Source: Chitinophaga sp. E66 (lineage in GTDB: Bacteria > Bacteroidota > Bacteroidia > Chitinophagales > Chitinophagaceae). From it: a DNA stretch of 64,000 nucleotides. Positions within the stretch are counted from its first letter, which is position 1; each line of letters begins with the position of its first letter. Below the pieces are notes generated by a model. The model was not told the origin of the DNA. It was given only the letters and a program-made list of their open reading frames with translations, and searched no databases. This document shows, in pieces, positions 33,911 to 43,379 of the stretch. Both the position numbers and the translations under genes were made by a program. Location: positions 496,001 to 560,000 of the forward strand of contig CP079103.1 in assembly GCA_019285755.1 (NCBI GenBank), given 5' to 3'.

Positions 33911-34953
33911 ATGTCCGTACGTTCTGAAAAAACTATCGTGGATATCGCTGAAGAGCTGGGGCTCTCCGTATCCACCGTTTCCCGCGCATTGAATGATCAT
34001 CCCAACATCAGCGCCAAGACGAAGGAAAGAGTGAAGAAAATGGCCCGCAAACTGGGCTACAGGCCCAACGCCATGGCTGCCGGGTTGCGGAACAACAAAA
34101 GCAAGACCATCGGGCTCATCATCCCGCGGATCTCCATGTTCTTCCCCGCCAGCATCACCACCGTGGTGCAGAACAAGCTCCAGGAATACGGCTACCACCT
34201 CATCATCTGCCAGAGCAACGACTCCCTCGAGCAGGAACAACAGCTGGCCAATACGCTGTATTCCGCACGGGTAGACGGGCTGGCCGTTTCCGCCACGCTT
34301 TCCACGACGGACTTCTCCCATTTCGACATCTTCAAACAACACAATATCCCCGTCGTCTTCTTTGACCGCACGCCTAAAGACTACCAGGCCAAAGTGATCA
34401 AGGGAGACGATTTCCTCGGGGCGCCACCGCCACCCGGCACCTCATCGAACAGGGCTGCCGGGATATTGTGCATATCTCCGGGCCGCTTTCCTGCAACCTC
34501 TACGTAGAACGCCTGGCGGGCTACAAGAGCGCGCTCCAGCAGGCGAAGATCCCGTTCAAAAAGCAGCGGGTCTTCTTCCATGAGCTCACCCGCGAGAACG
34601 CACTGGCCACGGCGGAGAAGATCTTTGCCCAGCAGCCATACCCGGACGGCGTCTTCGCCACTAACGACACCACCGCCATCACGATCCTCGAATATTGCCG
34701 CAAGCGGGGCATCCGCGTGCCGGAAGACGTGAAGATCGTCGGGTATTCCAACGATCCCCGCACGGAGATCGTGACGCCTTCCATTACCTCGGTAGACCAG
34801 TTCCCCGCCACTATGGGCGAAAGGGTGGTTTCCGCACTGATGGACCTCATCCAAACCCGGCACCCCGCCACTTACCGCCACCCGCAGGAGATCGTTCCCA
34901 TTCAGCTGGTGGCCAGGGAATCCAGCGCGGGCTCGCCGAAAAAGAAAAAATGA
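33911..34953 (+). CDS. LacI-family transcriptional regulator of the uronate cluster (one frame break)
   Basis: A DNA-binding regulator of 347 residues. The N-terminal helix-turn-helix is TIVDIAEELGLSVSTVSRAL and the hinge helix follows RKLGYRPNAMAAGLRN. The periplasmic-binding-protein-like effector domain runs from SKTIGLIIPRISMFFPA to the end, with FATNDTTAITILEYCRKRGI and DVKIVGYSNDP typical of the family. One -1 break near 34425 in a GC-rich run. It is encoded 13 bp after kduD in the uronate gene run, so it probably senses a uronate intermediate and binds the GCAAACGTTTGC palindromes before kduI/uxaA and the transporter; that link is inference. Confidence 0.92.
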
Positions 34954-34960
34954 TCCACTT

Positions 34961-36140
34961 ATGAAACGACTTGTCTTCGCATTACTTCTCTCCACTTCCA
35001 CGGCCGCCTTTGCACAGACCAGGGTGAGCAAAAAGAAATGAAGGCCCTCGTGGCCGAAAGCCTAGCCTTCTCCGCACGCCAATACAAAGGGATGATGACC
35101 GCCGTGCCGGATTCCCTCTTCCCCGTTCCGCCAACAAAGACGGCAGCCTCATGACGGCGAAGTATAACTGGTGGACCGCCGGCTTCTACCCCGGTTCCTG
35201 CTGGTACCTCTTCGAAGCCACCGGAGACCCCGCCTTCCGCGCGGAAGCGAAAAGAGACAGGTGAACCTGTTGCCTAATCAATACCGCACCAACACGCACG
35301 ACCTCGGGTTCCTCATGTATTGCAGTTTCGGCAACGACCTCCGCCTCACCGGCGACACGGCCGCCCGCCGCATCCTGCTCACCAGCTCGGCGTCTCTCAT
35401 CAAGCGATACAAACCTACTATCGGCGCCATCCGTTCCTGGGACCATGCCGGCTGGAAGTGCCCCGTCATCATCGACAACATGATGAACCTGGAAATGCTC
35501 ATGTGGGCAGCGAAAGTGAGCGGCGATAAAAACTTCGCTGCCATCGCCGTAAACCACGCCAATACCACCATCAAAAATCACTTCCGGGAAGATTACAGCT
35601 CCTACCACGTGATAGATTACGATACCGCCACCGGCCGGTGCTGGCCAAGAAGACCCACCAGGGCCATTCGGACGCATCTGCCTGGAGCCGCGGTCAGGCC
35701 TGGGGTTTATATGGTTATACCATGATGTACCGCGAAACGAAAGACCGCTCCTACCTCGATCAGGCGCGGCATATCGCGGAGTACATGCTCAATCATCCCA
35801 ACATGCCGGCCGATCTCATCCCGTACTACGATTACGACGCCCCGGGATCCCCAACGCCATCCGCGATGCTTCCGCCGGGGCGGTGATGGCTTCCGCGTTA
35901 CTGGAGCTAAGCCGCTATGTGGATAAATCCGCGGCAAGGAAATACTGGGACGCCGGTTCGGATGCCCTGGCCAGCCTCAGCAGCGATGCCTACCGCGCAA
36001 AAGAAGGCGCCAACAACCATTTCATCCTCATGCACAGCACAGGCTCCATGCCCGGTAATTCGGAGATCGACGTGCCGCTGTCTTACGCCGACTATTATTA
36101 CCTCGAAGCATTGCTGCGCTATAAGCAATGGAGCAAATAA
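34961..36140 (+). CDS. GH88 unsaturated glucuronyl/galacturonyl hydrolase (five frame breaks)
   Basis: A secreted hydrolase of about 394 residues that hydrates the C4-C5 double bond of unsaturated uronic acid at the end of lyase-generated oligosaccharides. The signal peptide is FALLLSTSTAAFAQ. The (alpha/alpha)6-barrel motifs of GH88 are clear: WWTAGFYPGSCWYLFEAT, TNTHDLGFLMYCSFG and IIDNMMNLEMLMWAA with the two catalytic Asp residues, QGHSDASAWSRGQAWGLYGYTM, and C-terminal DVPLSYADYYYLEALLRY. Breaks near 35032, 35130, 35255, 35640 and 35845, each one lost base. It starts 7 bp after the LacI gene stop and ends the operon at a hairpin. Confidence 0.93.
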
Positions 36141-36171
36141 CATTTATTTCGTTGCCGGAATCCTTTTCAGT

Positions 36172-36205
36172 ACAGGGAATGCAGCCATAGCGGCGCATTC
36201 CCTGT
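36172..36205 (+). terminator. Hairpin terminator after GH88
   Basis: acagggaatgc (36172-36182) and gcattccctgt (36195-36205) form a perfect 11-bp stem with a 12-nt loop; a weak T stretch follows. Confidence 0.65.
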
Positions 36206-36285
36206 CTCGTTTATGCCCGAACTGCCGTCCTTTTTATTATTTTAGCCATATTCAGATAACAAAAGATTATATATAAGACGAGCGT

Positions 36286-38528
36286 ATGGGGCATTTTCCG
36301 AACCTGATTGTAGACCTGGCCTTGATTCTGGGCGCGGCAGCGGTTACGACATTAATATTTAAAGCATTAAAACAGCCGCTGGTGCTGGGGTACCTGATCG
36401 CGGGCATCCTGGTGGGGCCGTACTTCCACTTGTTCCCTACGGTGCAGGAAGAGGGCAACATCAAGGTATGGTCGGAGATCGGCGTGATATTCCTCCTCTT
36501 TAGCCTGGGCCTGGAGTTCAGTTTCAAGAAGCTCATGAAGGTAGGCGGCAGCGCGGGGATCACCGCGGTCGTGGAAGTGGCCGTCATGTTAGGGTTCGGG
36601 TATGTGGCCGGGCAGTTCATGGGCTGGAGCACCATGGATTCCATCTTCCTGGGCGGCGTTTTGTCCGTTTCATCGACCACCATTATCATCCGTGCTTTCG
36701 AGGAACTGGGCGTGAAAGGGCAGAAGTTTGCCGGGCTTGTGTTCGGGATACTTGTTGTGGAAGATCTGATCGCCATCGTCCTGCTCGTATTGCTGTCCAC
36801 CCTGGCGGTAAGCCAGCAGTTCGCCGGTACGGAAATGCTCATGGCCGTGGTGAAGCTCGTGTTCTTCCTCGTGCTGTGGTTCATCGGCGGTATCTTTTTC
36901 ATCCCGACTTTATTAAAGAAAACGAAGAAACTGATGGGGAAGAAACCCTGTTGGTGACCTCAATAGCATTGTGCCTCCTCATGGTGGTGCTTGCCGTGAA
37001 AGTAGGTTTCTCCCCGGCGCTGGGCGCCTTCATTATGGGCTCCATCCTGGCGGAAACCACGCAGGCGGAAAAGATCGAGCACCTGGTGAAATCCGTGAAG
37101 GATCTCTTCGGCGCCATCTTCTTCGTATCGATCGGTATGCTGATCGATCCCAAAATGCTGCAGATCTATATCGTTCCGGTCGTGATCATCACGCTGTTGA
37201 CGGTGTTCGGCAAGACCTTCAGCACCACCCTTGGCGCGGTAATCTCCGGTCAACCCCTGAAAACCTCCGTAAAAGCCGGTATGAGCCTTGCGCAGATCGG
37301 GGAGTTCTCTTTCATCATCGCCATCCTGGGCCGCGATCTGAAGGTGACCAGCGACTTCCTGTACCCCATCGCCGTGGCGGTATCTGCCGTAACGACGTTT
37401 ACCACGCCCTATATGATCAAAGTGGCCGATCCGTTCTACGACTGGTTGGATAAATTCATCCCGCAGAAGTGGAAATCCTCCCTCGACCGCTACAGCACAG
37501 GCGCGCAGACCATCTCGCAGGCGTCCGACTGGCAGGTGCTCTTCAAAGGATATGTGCTCAATGCCATGGTATTCTCCGTGATCATACTGGCGCTGGGGCT
37601 CCTGTCTTCCATCTACGTATTGCCTTTTGCCGACAACCTGATCGGTGACAAATGGGGTAAGATGGTGACGGCAGCCGTTACCTTCCTGTTCATGCTGCCC
37701 TTCCTCTGGGCGCTGGCCGTTCGGCAGATACAGCCGAAAGCCTTCGCCAACCTCTGGGCGCAGAATAAGTACAAAGGGCCCTTAACCCTGTTCCGCACCG
37801 TGCGGATCGCGCTGGCGGTATTCCTCGTGGGCTTTATGCTCGACCGGTTCTTCAACTTCACCGTGGCATTGACCGCTACCGCCCTCATTACGGGCCTTCT
37901 GCTGGTGATGAACAAGAAGATCCAGACGTTCTACGACCGCCTGGAAAAGCGCTTCCTTTCCAACTACAACGCCCGTGAAACCGCCGAGGCCGCCCGCCGG
38001 CCCGTACTGGCGCCCTGGGATGCCCACCTGGCTTCCTTTACCGTGCACGCAGACTGGAACGGCGTGGGCCAGACCCTCGAGCGGCTGAGCTTACGGGAAA
38101 AGTACGGCATCAACGTTGCCGTGATCGAGCGGGGAGAAAGGCTCATCCCCATTCCCCCAAAACCGAGCGCCTCTTCCCGGGCGACCGCCTCCAGGTGATC
38201 GGGACCGACCAGCAGATTGAAGCCTTCCGCCAGTTCATCGAGCATCACGAACCGCATCCCCAGTATTCCAAAACGCAGGTACAGCTGCGGCGGTACGAAG
38301 TATTGAGGGCTCCGGCGTAAACGGCAAAACCATCCGCGAATCCGGCATCCGGGAAATGGCGCACAGTATGGTAGTGGGCGTGGAAAGAGGCGAGGAGCGC
38401 ATCCTGAACCCCATTTCAGACATGCGCCTGGAAACCGGGGACGTTGTCTGGATCGTGGAGATCCCCGTCGGACTACGGCCCTTTTCCGCGTAAAAGAGGA
38501 AAAACAGCGCACCCCGAAAATGATATAA
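36286..38528 (+). CDS. Kef-type monovalent cation:proton antiporter (CPA2) with C-terminal TrkA-C domains (four frame breaks)
   Basis: An inner-membrane K+ or Na+/H+ antiporter of about 748 residues. The N-terminal Na/H-exchanger domain spans about twelve hydrophobic segments, from LALILGAAAVTTLIFKAL to FTTPYMIKVAD, with the family-typical VFGILVVEDLIAIVLLVLL (paired acidic residues in the ion path) and GEFSFIIAILG. An additional membrane block (FKGYVLNAMVFSVIILALGL onward) and two TrkA-C-like ligand-sensing modules follow (LIPIPPKTERLFPGDRLQVIG and GVNGKTIRESGIREM, then ETGDVVWIVG). Breaks near 36938, 38160, 38305 and 38460 in homopolymers. It is not obviously linked to its neighbours. Confidence 0.88.
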
Positions 38529-38600
38529 ATCTTTCCTGAATTCTATAATGCCCCGCCGCCCGTTCCGTCTCATCTTTGTATCCTCTAAAGGAAACACACG

Positions 38601-40812
38601 ATGGAAACAATGGAACAGACGGTTAAAAAGAGCTTCCCGGTAACCGGCATGAGCTGCGCAGCTTGCGCCGGTTCCGTGGAAAGCATGTTGCAGGCGCAGC
38701 CCGATGTCATTTCGGCCGCCGTCAACTTCGCCAGCAGCTCCGTGCTGGTAGAATATGCCCCGGCAAGGCCAATCCGGCCGAATGGAAAAAGCGATACAAT
38801 CAGTCGGGTACGACCTGCTGACAGAAGATACCGGCACAGGCCTGGAAGATCACCAGCGCGCCAAATACGCCCAGCTGAAAAAGAGGACCCTCTGGGCCAT
38901 CCTCTTTTCCCTGCCCTGGTAGTGATCGGGATGTTCTTCATGAACATGCCCTACGCCAACGAAATCATGTGGGCGCTCTCCACTCCGGTAGTGCTCGTTC
39001 TGGGCCGCCAGTTCTTCGTGGGCGCTTACAAACAGGCCAGCATGGGCAAGGCGAACATGGATACCCTGGTAGCCCTCAGCACCGGGATCGCTTACGCCTT
39101 CAGCGTCTTCAATACCCTCAATCCCGGCTTCTGGCATAGCCGCGGCCTGCACCCGCACGTATATTTCGAAGCGGCCGCGGTAGTAATCGCATTCATCCTC
39201 TTAGGTAAACTGCTGGAAGAAAGGGCCAAAGCCTCCACCTCCTCCGCCATCAAGAAACTCATGGGGCTGCAGCCCAATACGGTGATCCGCATCTCCGCCG
39301 ACGGACAGGAAACCGTAGTGCCGCTGGCCGAAGTGCAGGTGGGCGACGTTTTACTGGTGAAGCCCGGCGAACAGGTGCCGGTGGATGGTAAAGTAGCAGG
39401 CGGGAAGTCGTACGTTGATGAGAGCATGATCACCGGCGAGCCGGTGGCCGTAGCGAAAGAGCCCGGCGCCGATGTATTCGCCGGTACGCTCAACCAGAAA
39501 GGCAGCTTCCGCCTGAAAGCCTCCCAGGTAGGCGGCGCCACCTTACTCGCACAGATCATCCGGAAAGTACAGGAAGCGCAGGGCTCCAAAGCCCCCGTGC
39601 AGAAGCTCGTCGATAAAGTGGCAGGGATCTTTGTGCCCGTGGTGATCGGTATCGCTTTACTCGCTTTTGCTTCCTGGCTCATCTGGGGCGGTGATAATGG
39701 TTTGACGCAGGGCCTCCTGGCACTGGTAACCGTCCTGGTGATCGCGTGCCCCTGCGCCCTCGGACTGGCCACGCCTACCGCTATCATGGTCGGAATGGGC
39801 AAAGGCGCCGAGAACGGCATCCTCATCAAAGACGCGGAGAGCCTCGAAAAAGCATATCGCATACAGGCGTTGATCCTCGATAAAACGGGTACCATCACCG
39901 AAGGTAAACCCGCCGTGACCAGCGAGGCCTGGCTGTCGGAAGAAGACCGGCTCATGTATTCCGGGCTTTCCTGGCGCTGGAGCGCGAATCGGAACACCCA
40001 CTGGCCGAGGCCGTCGTGAAGCAGTTACAGGGCATTACGCCCGAGAAGTTGCAGCATTTCGAAAGCATTACGGGGCGTGGCGTGAAAGGGAGCGCCCTGG
40101 GCAAAGGGTTCTTCGCAGGCAACCAGCAGCTGCTCGAAGAAAACCACATCCGTATCGATGCATCCTCAAAGCAAAATCCGACGAATGGCTCAATGCGGCT
40201 TACACGGTGATCTGGTTCGCCGATGGACAAAAAGCCCTGGCCGTGATCGCCATCGCAGATAAGATCAAGGCCGGTTCGGCCGAAGCCATTCAAAAGCTGC
40301 AAGGCATGGGCATTGAAGTATACATGCTCACGGGCGACAATGCCCGCACCGCCGCCGCGGTAGCCTCGGAAACAGGTATCCGCCACGTCAAAGCCGGCCT
40401 CATGCCCGACGGCAAGGCTGCCTTCGTAGAGGAGCTGCAGCGGCAAGGAAAGGTGGTAGCCATGGTGGGCGACGGGATCAATGACAGTCACGCCCTGGCG
40501 CAGGCAGATGTGAGCATCGCCATGGGCAAGGGCACAGACATTGCGATGGACGTAGCCATGATGACCCTCATCTCTTCCGACCTCAGGCAGATACCCAAGG
40601 CGATCCGCCTTTCGCGGAAGACGGTGCGCACCATCCGCCAGAACCTTTTCTGGGCCTTTATTTACAACATCATCGGTATCCCCGTTGCGGCGGGCGTGCT
40701 GATCCCCATCACGGGCTTCTCGCTCGATCCGATGCTGGCGGGAGCCGCCATGGCACTGAGCTCTGTGTCTGTGGTAAGCAATAGCCTCCGCCTCAAATTA
40801 TCGAACATTTAA
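38601..40812 (+). CDS. copA: Copper-translocating P1B-type ATPase CopA (five frame breaks)
   Basis: Exports Cu(I) from the cytoplasm. The N-terminal heavy-metal-associated domain has the metal-binding GMSCAACAGS. The actuator domain has DESMITGEPVAV; the membrane metal site is IACPCALGLATPT; the phosphorylation site is LILDKTGTITEGKP; SEHPLAEAVVKQL is the P1B HP motif; the hinge is MVGDGINDSHALAQADVSIAMG; the last helices have NIIGIPVAAG. About 38760-38920 reads as nonsense in the main frame: three one-base losses (near 38762, 38795 and 38920) cancel out and hide there. Two more lie near 39970 and 40165. Repaired length 738. A CopZ-like gene follows. Confidence 0.95.
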
Positions 40813-40839
40813 TCATTCATTATATAAATCCAAAGACAG

Positions 40840-41048
40840 ATGAAAACGCTCAAATTCAAGACGAATATCAATTGCAGTGGTTGTGTGAAAGGCGTAAGCC
40901 CCGCGCTGAACGGTGAAAAGGAAATCGCGCACTGGGAAGTGGATACCAACAACCCCGACAAGATCCTGACCGTCAATACCAGCACCCTGACCCTGAAGAA
41001 GTGGAGGAAACGGTGAAAAAGGCTGGTTTTAAGGCCGAGAAGATTTAA
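40840..41048 (+). CDS. CopZ-like heavy-metal-associated (HMA) copper chaperone (one frame break)
   Basis: A small cytosolic metal chaperone of about 69 residues. It starts MKTLKFKTNINCSGCVKGV, with the CxxC metal site NCSGC, continues as PALNGEKEIAHWEVDTNNPDKILTV, and after restoring one base near 41000 ends PEEVEETVKKAGFKAEKI, the standard beta-alpha-beta-beta-alpha-beta HMA ending. Lying 27 bp after copA, it most likely delivers Cu(I) to that ATPase. Without the repair the frame stops early, so the gene is easy to miss. Confidence 0.85.
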
Positions 41049-41080
41049 TTACGCAGCAGCTAGTGTATAGTGTGACAGGT

Positions 41081-41116
41081 AACCGGTCGTGGCCCTCGGG
41101 CGGCGGCCGGTTTTTT
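41081..41116 (+). terminator. Terminator after the copper operon
   Basis: aaccgg (41081-41086) and ccggtt (41107-41112) with imperfect inner GC pairing make a long hairpin followed by a T6 run. Confidence 0.75.
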
Positions 41117-41336
41117 ATGATATTTGTAAAAGTTTTGTGCATCCGTATTGGCCTGATTTTCGTATATTCAGGGAGCCGGTAGGGCGCTTCTTTTTATGCA
41201 TTCAGTATCAATACATACCGAACCCTTTCATCCCCTACGGAGCCTCCCTTCGCAATGTGGCCCCATGTCAGTCCTATACTATTTTCACGGTAAAGTATCT
41301 TTCCCCGCTTTTAATTGAATGCCAATTAATTGTACG

Positions 41337-41380
41337 CATCAAGTCCGCCTTAAGTCCACATCAAGTCCACCTCAGGTCCG
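41337..41380. repeat. 11-bp tandem array, 4 units (catcaagtcca type)
   Basis: catcaagtccg, ccttaagtcca, catcaagtcca and cctcaggtccg, in exact 11-bp register. Confidence 0.85.
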
Positions 41381-41422
41381 GGTATTATAGTATCATCCTT
41401 CGGTGATCATTCGATAGCCACG

Positions 41423-41466
41423 CGTAGATGCTACGTAGTTATTCCGTACATATTCCGTAGATAACT
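41423..41466. repeat. 11-bp tandem array, 4 units (cgtagttattc type)
   Basis: cgtagatgcta, cgtagttattc, cgtacatattc and cgtagataact, in exact 11-bp register; the first four bases CGTA are invariant. Confidence 0.8.
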
Positions 41467-41569
41467 GCTTGTAATGCCGTTGTGTCTCCTTTCTGCCTCC
41501 CGGATTTCTACCTTCTTTTTACCGACTGTATGGTAACCTTATTGGAATGGTCACTTCCGGAGTATTAAC

Positions 41570-41602
41570 TTATGGGTTCAGTAAGGGCTACTTAAGGGTT
41601 CA
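41570..41602. repeat. 11-bp tandem array, 3 units (ttaagggttca type)
   Basis: ttatgggttca, gtaagggctac and ttaagggttca, in exact 11-bp register with the central GGG fixed. Confidence 0.75.
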
Positions 41603-41915
41603 TGTGTATCTAGTTTATATCAACCAGTACTCCCGTCAATACAGTATCCCTTAACCCTTAGGCTGATATGGCTTTACCCATGGCTACGCTTAACCAGTGC
41701 ATAATCAATGATTTACCAGAAAAACACTACAAAACACTACAAAGTAAGTGTATACGGCGTTTTTCTTTTTCCGCTGCCGGCTTACCGCTACATTTGACCA
41801 GGTTCTTTGAAATATGGTCACAAAAACACGGTAGGAATACTATAACTCGTTGAATAGTAATGAGATGCCTTGTTCAACTTGATGTAACAGTATGTAATTC
41901 AATATATTACACGTT

Positions 41916-41970
41916 CTCGTCTGCCGCTCGTCTGCCCTTCGTCTGCCCCTCGTCTGCCGCTCGTCTGCCG
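41916..41970. repeat. 11-bp tandem array, 5 units (ctcgtctgccg type)
   Basis: ctcgtctgccg, ctcgtctgccc, ttcgtctgccc, ctcgtctgccg and ctcgtctgccg; only the first and last positions vary. This is the best-conserved array of the set. Confidence 0.92.
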
Positions 41971-41980
41971 CTAACTCCCT

Positions 41981-42091
41981 TGTAATCGGCCTGTAATTGG
42001 CCTCTAATTCCCCTCTATTTGGCCTGTAATCGGCCTCTAATCGGCCTGTAATTGGCCTCTAATTCCCCCTCTATTTGGCCTCTAATCGGCC
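41981..42091. repeat. 11-bp tandem array, 10 units (tgtaatcggcc type) with a higher-order 55-bp repeat
   Basis: Ten units: tgtaatcggcc, tgtaattggcc, tctaattcccc, tctatttggcc, tgtaatcggcc, tctaatcggcc, tgtaattggcc, tctaattccccc (one base longer), tctatttggcc, tctaatcggcc. A block of four units starting at 41992 recurs at 42047, showing that multi-unit blocks have been copied. It starts 10 bp after the previous array ends. Confidence 0.92.
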
Positions 42092-42261
42092 TTTTGCGTT
42101 TTTTGCAAATTTTGTCCGGACTTGAATTAGATTAGGGGTATACATGGTGATAGCAAAATTGGTCTGGCTAGTACCGGGCGATAGTAACTCAAATGTCAAT
42201 TATTTGTTGATATAAGTTTACAATTCCGACTTGCAAATGCATCTTCCCTTAAACCGTTGAA

Positions 42262-42777
42262 ATGAAATTTACCCTTTCCTTCATGTGTCTTTTATTATGT
42301 TCCTGCGGTAAGATCCGGGAATGGCGGCTTCAGCGTGCGATTGAAACCTGGGACCGCCGGGTGGCGGAATATCGTATGAAGTGGGGCGAATGGACCGTCA
42401 TGGCGCCGGGCGCGCCGTGTGAAATATACCCAACTGGTGGCCGGGTGGATTCGCCGATGGTGAAGGAAGCATATCTGTTGCTGACGGATGTGCTGATGGC
42501 GGAATGGGTGCTCCGCAGTCAGCTGCCGGAGGTGGATCGGCATATCAGCTGGCCATTGCCGCCGGTCAGGTTGAAGTTGCATGGGTACCTGCGGCAGTAC
42601 AAAGGGTATTATGACAGGGAGGGGAAATTACATGTGCTCGTAAACGCCATTTGGAACCAGGAACCGAAGCTGAAAGGGTTTACCCGGGTGAAAGATGGCG
42701 GTAATCATTACTGGCAGATCTGGATCGATGTAAACGGATTGCGTTTGTATAACCTGGCGGTGAACGGGGAGGCATAA
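42262..42777 (+). CDS. Hypothetical lipoprotein
   Basis: An intact 171-residue protein that I do not recognise. The N-terminus MKFTLSFMCLLLCSCGK is a short lipoprotein signal with two close cysteines, either of which could be lipidated. The body is rich in Trp, Arg and Tyr (EWRLQRAIETWDRRVAEYRMKWGEW, spanning residues 20-44; then YLRQYKGYYDREGKLHVLVNAIW) and ends IWIDVNGLRLYNLAVNGEA. No catalytic motif is evident. It follows the 11-bp repeat region and precedes a small HExxH protein after 179 bp; no functional link is visible. Confidence 0.7.
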   Translation: MKFTLSFMCLLLCSCGKIREWRLQRAIETWDRRVAEYRMKWGEWTVMAPGAPCEIYPTGGRVDSPMVKEAYLLLTDVLMAEWVLRSQLPEVDRHISWPLPPVRLKLHGYLRQYKGYYDREGKLHVLVNAIWNQEPKLKGFTRVKDGGNHYWQIWIDVNGLRLYNLAVNGEA

Positions 42778-42956
42778 GCTGAAATGGGTGATAAAGCCTG
42801 CGTCATGGCGCTTCTCCGGAAAGCGCAGCGGGGAACCGGGGCTGGTGGTTCCTTTGGGGGCGGGAAGACGGGAAATTCAAGGCTGGTAACGGGTGCGCGA
42901 CAGGCCGGAGGGGCAATCCGCAACTTCGTATATTTAGTAACATCAAAAACGGGCGT

Positions 42957-43202
42957 ATGAAAGTCATTTATAAGAAACTGGGGCGGGAAAAGGCCTTCGG
43001 TCTTTCAGACTACGGCTCTAATACGATTGTGATAGACAGCAGGCTGAAAGGCCGTAAACATCTCGAAGTGGCGCTACACGAATCGCTGCACGTATACTTT
43101 CCCGAAAAAAGCGAAACCTTCATCACCAACACCGCCCGCAGGCTCGCCAACATCCTGTGGCGGATGAGTTACCGCCAGGTCGATAACTCGGTTGGCTGCT
43201 GA
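42957..43202 (+). CDS. Small HExxH-containing protein (81 residues)
   Basis: An intact short gene. The sequence shows FGLSDYGSNTIVIDSRLKGRKHLEVALHESLHVYFPEKSE (about residues 14-53), with the zinc-peptidase-type motif HESLH preceded by a helix and followed by FPE. A conserved D in TIVIDSRL before the HExxH helix recalls small phage-type or mini-metallopeptidase domains such as those near ImmA/IrrE and SprT-like folds. There is no signal peptide, so it would be cytosolic. Whether it is an active protease is unknown. No partner gene is evident. Confidence 0.7.
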   Translation: MKVIYKKLGREKAFGLSDYGSNTIVIDSRLKGRKHLEVALHESLHVYFPEKSETFITNTARRLANILWRMSYRQVDNSVGC

Positions 43203-43379
43203 CTCCCCATTCCCTCCTGGATGTTATGCCGGCGTTGCCGGCACGGAATTGTCATGAATGAGACGCGGAATTCCCGCATTTTACCTTAATTTCCCGGTTG
43301 TAAGCATATTGACAACCTCTGGCCGGCTATGGGCCGGCATAACTGTACACGCACGATGAAAGAACAGAAAGGCCAGGAA

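Larger units (their letters stand above)
41117..42261. other. 1.1-kb gene-free region rich in short-period repeats
   Basis: No frame here has a credible start, codon pattern or recognisable domain. The region instead holds five separate 11-bp-period arrays (listed individually), an exact 10-bp duplication (aaaacactac at 41721-41740) and low-complexity AT-rich linkers. The last 170 bp before the lipoprotein gene (42092-42261) are AT-rich and would hold its promoter. Confidence 0.8.

Noticed and set aside
41089-41406. Open frame after the copper operon terminator
   Set aside because: It starts inside the terminator, overlaps an 11-bp array, and has no family resemblance or plausible codon pattern.
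41721-41740. Exact 10-bp duplication as an insertion-sequence target site
   Set aside because: The copies are directly adjacent with no element between them; simple tandem duplication is enough.
41668-41853. 61-codon open frame in the repeat-rich region
   Set aside because: Contains the exact 10-bp duplication aaaacactac and no recognisable protein features.
23019-42091. The short-period arrays as CRISPR
   Set aside because: Units are 11 bp, contiguous and degenerate, with no spacer/repeat alternation and no cas genes in the window.
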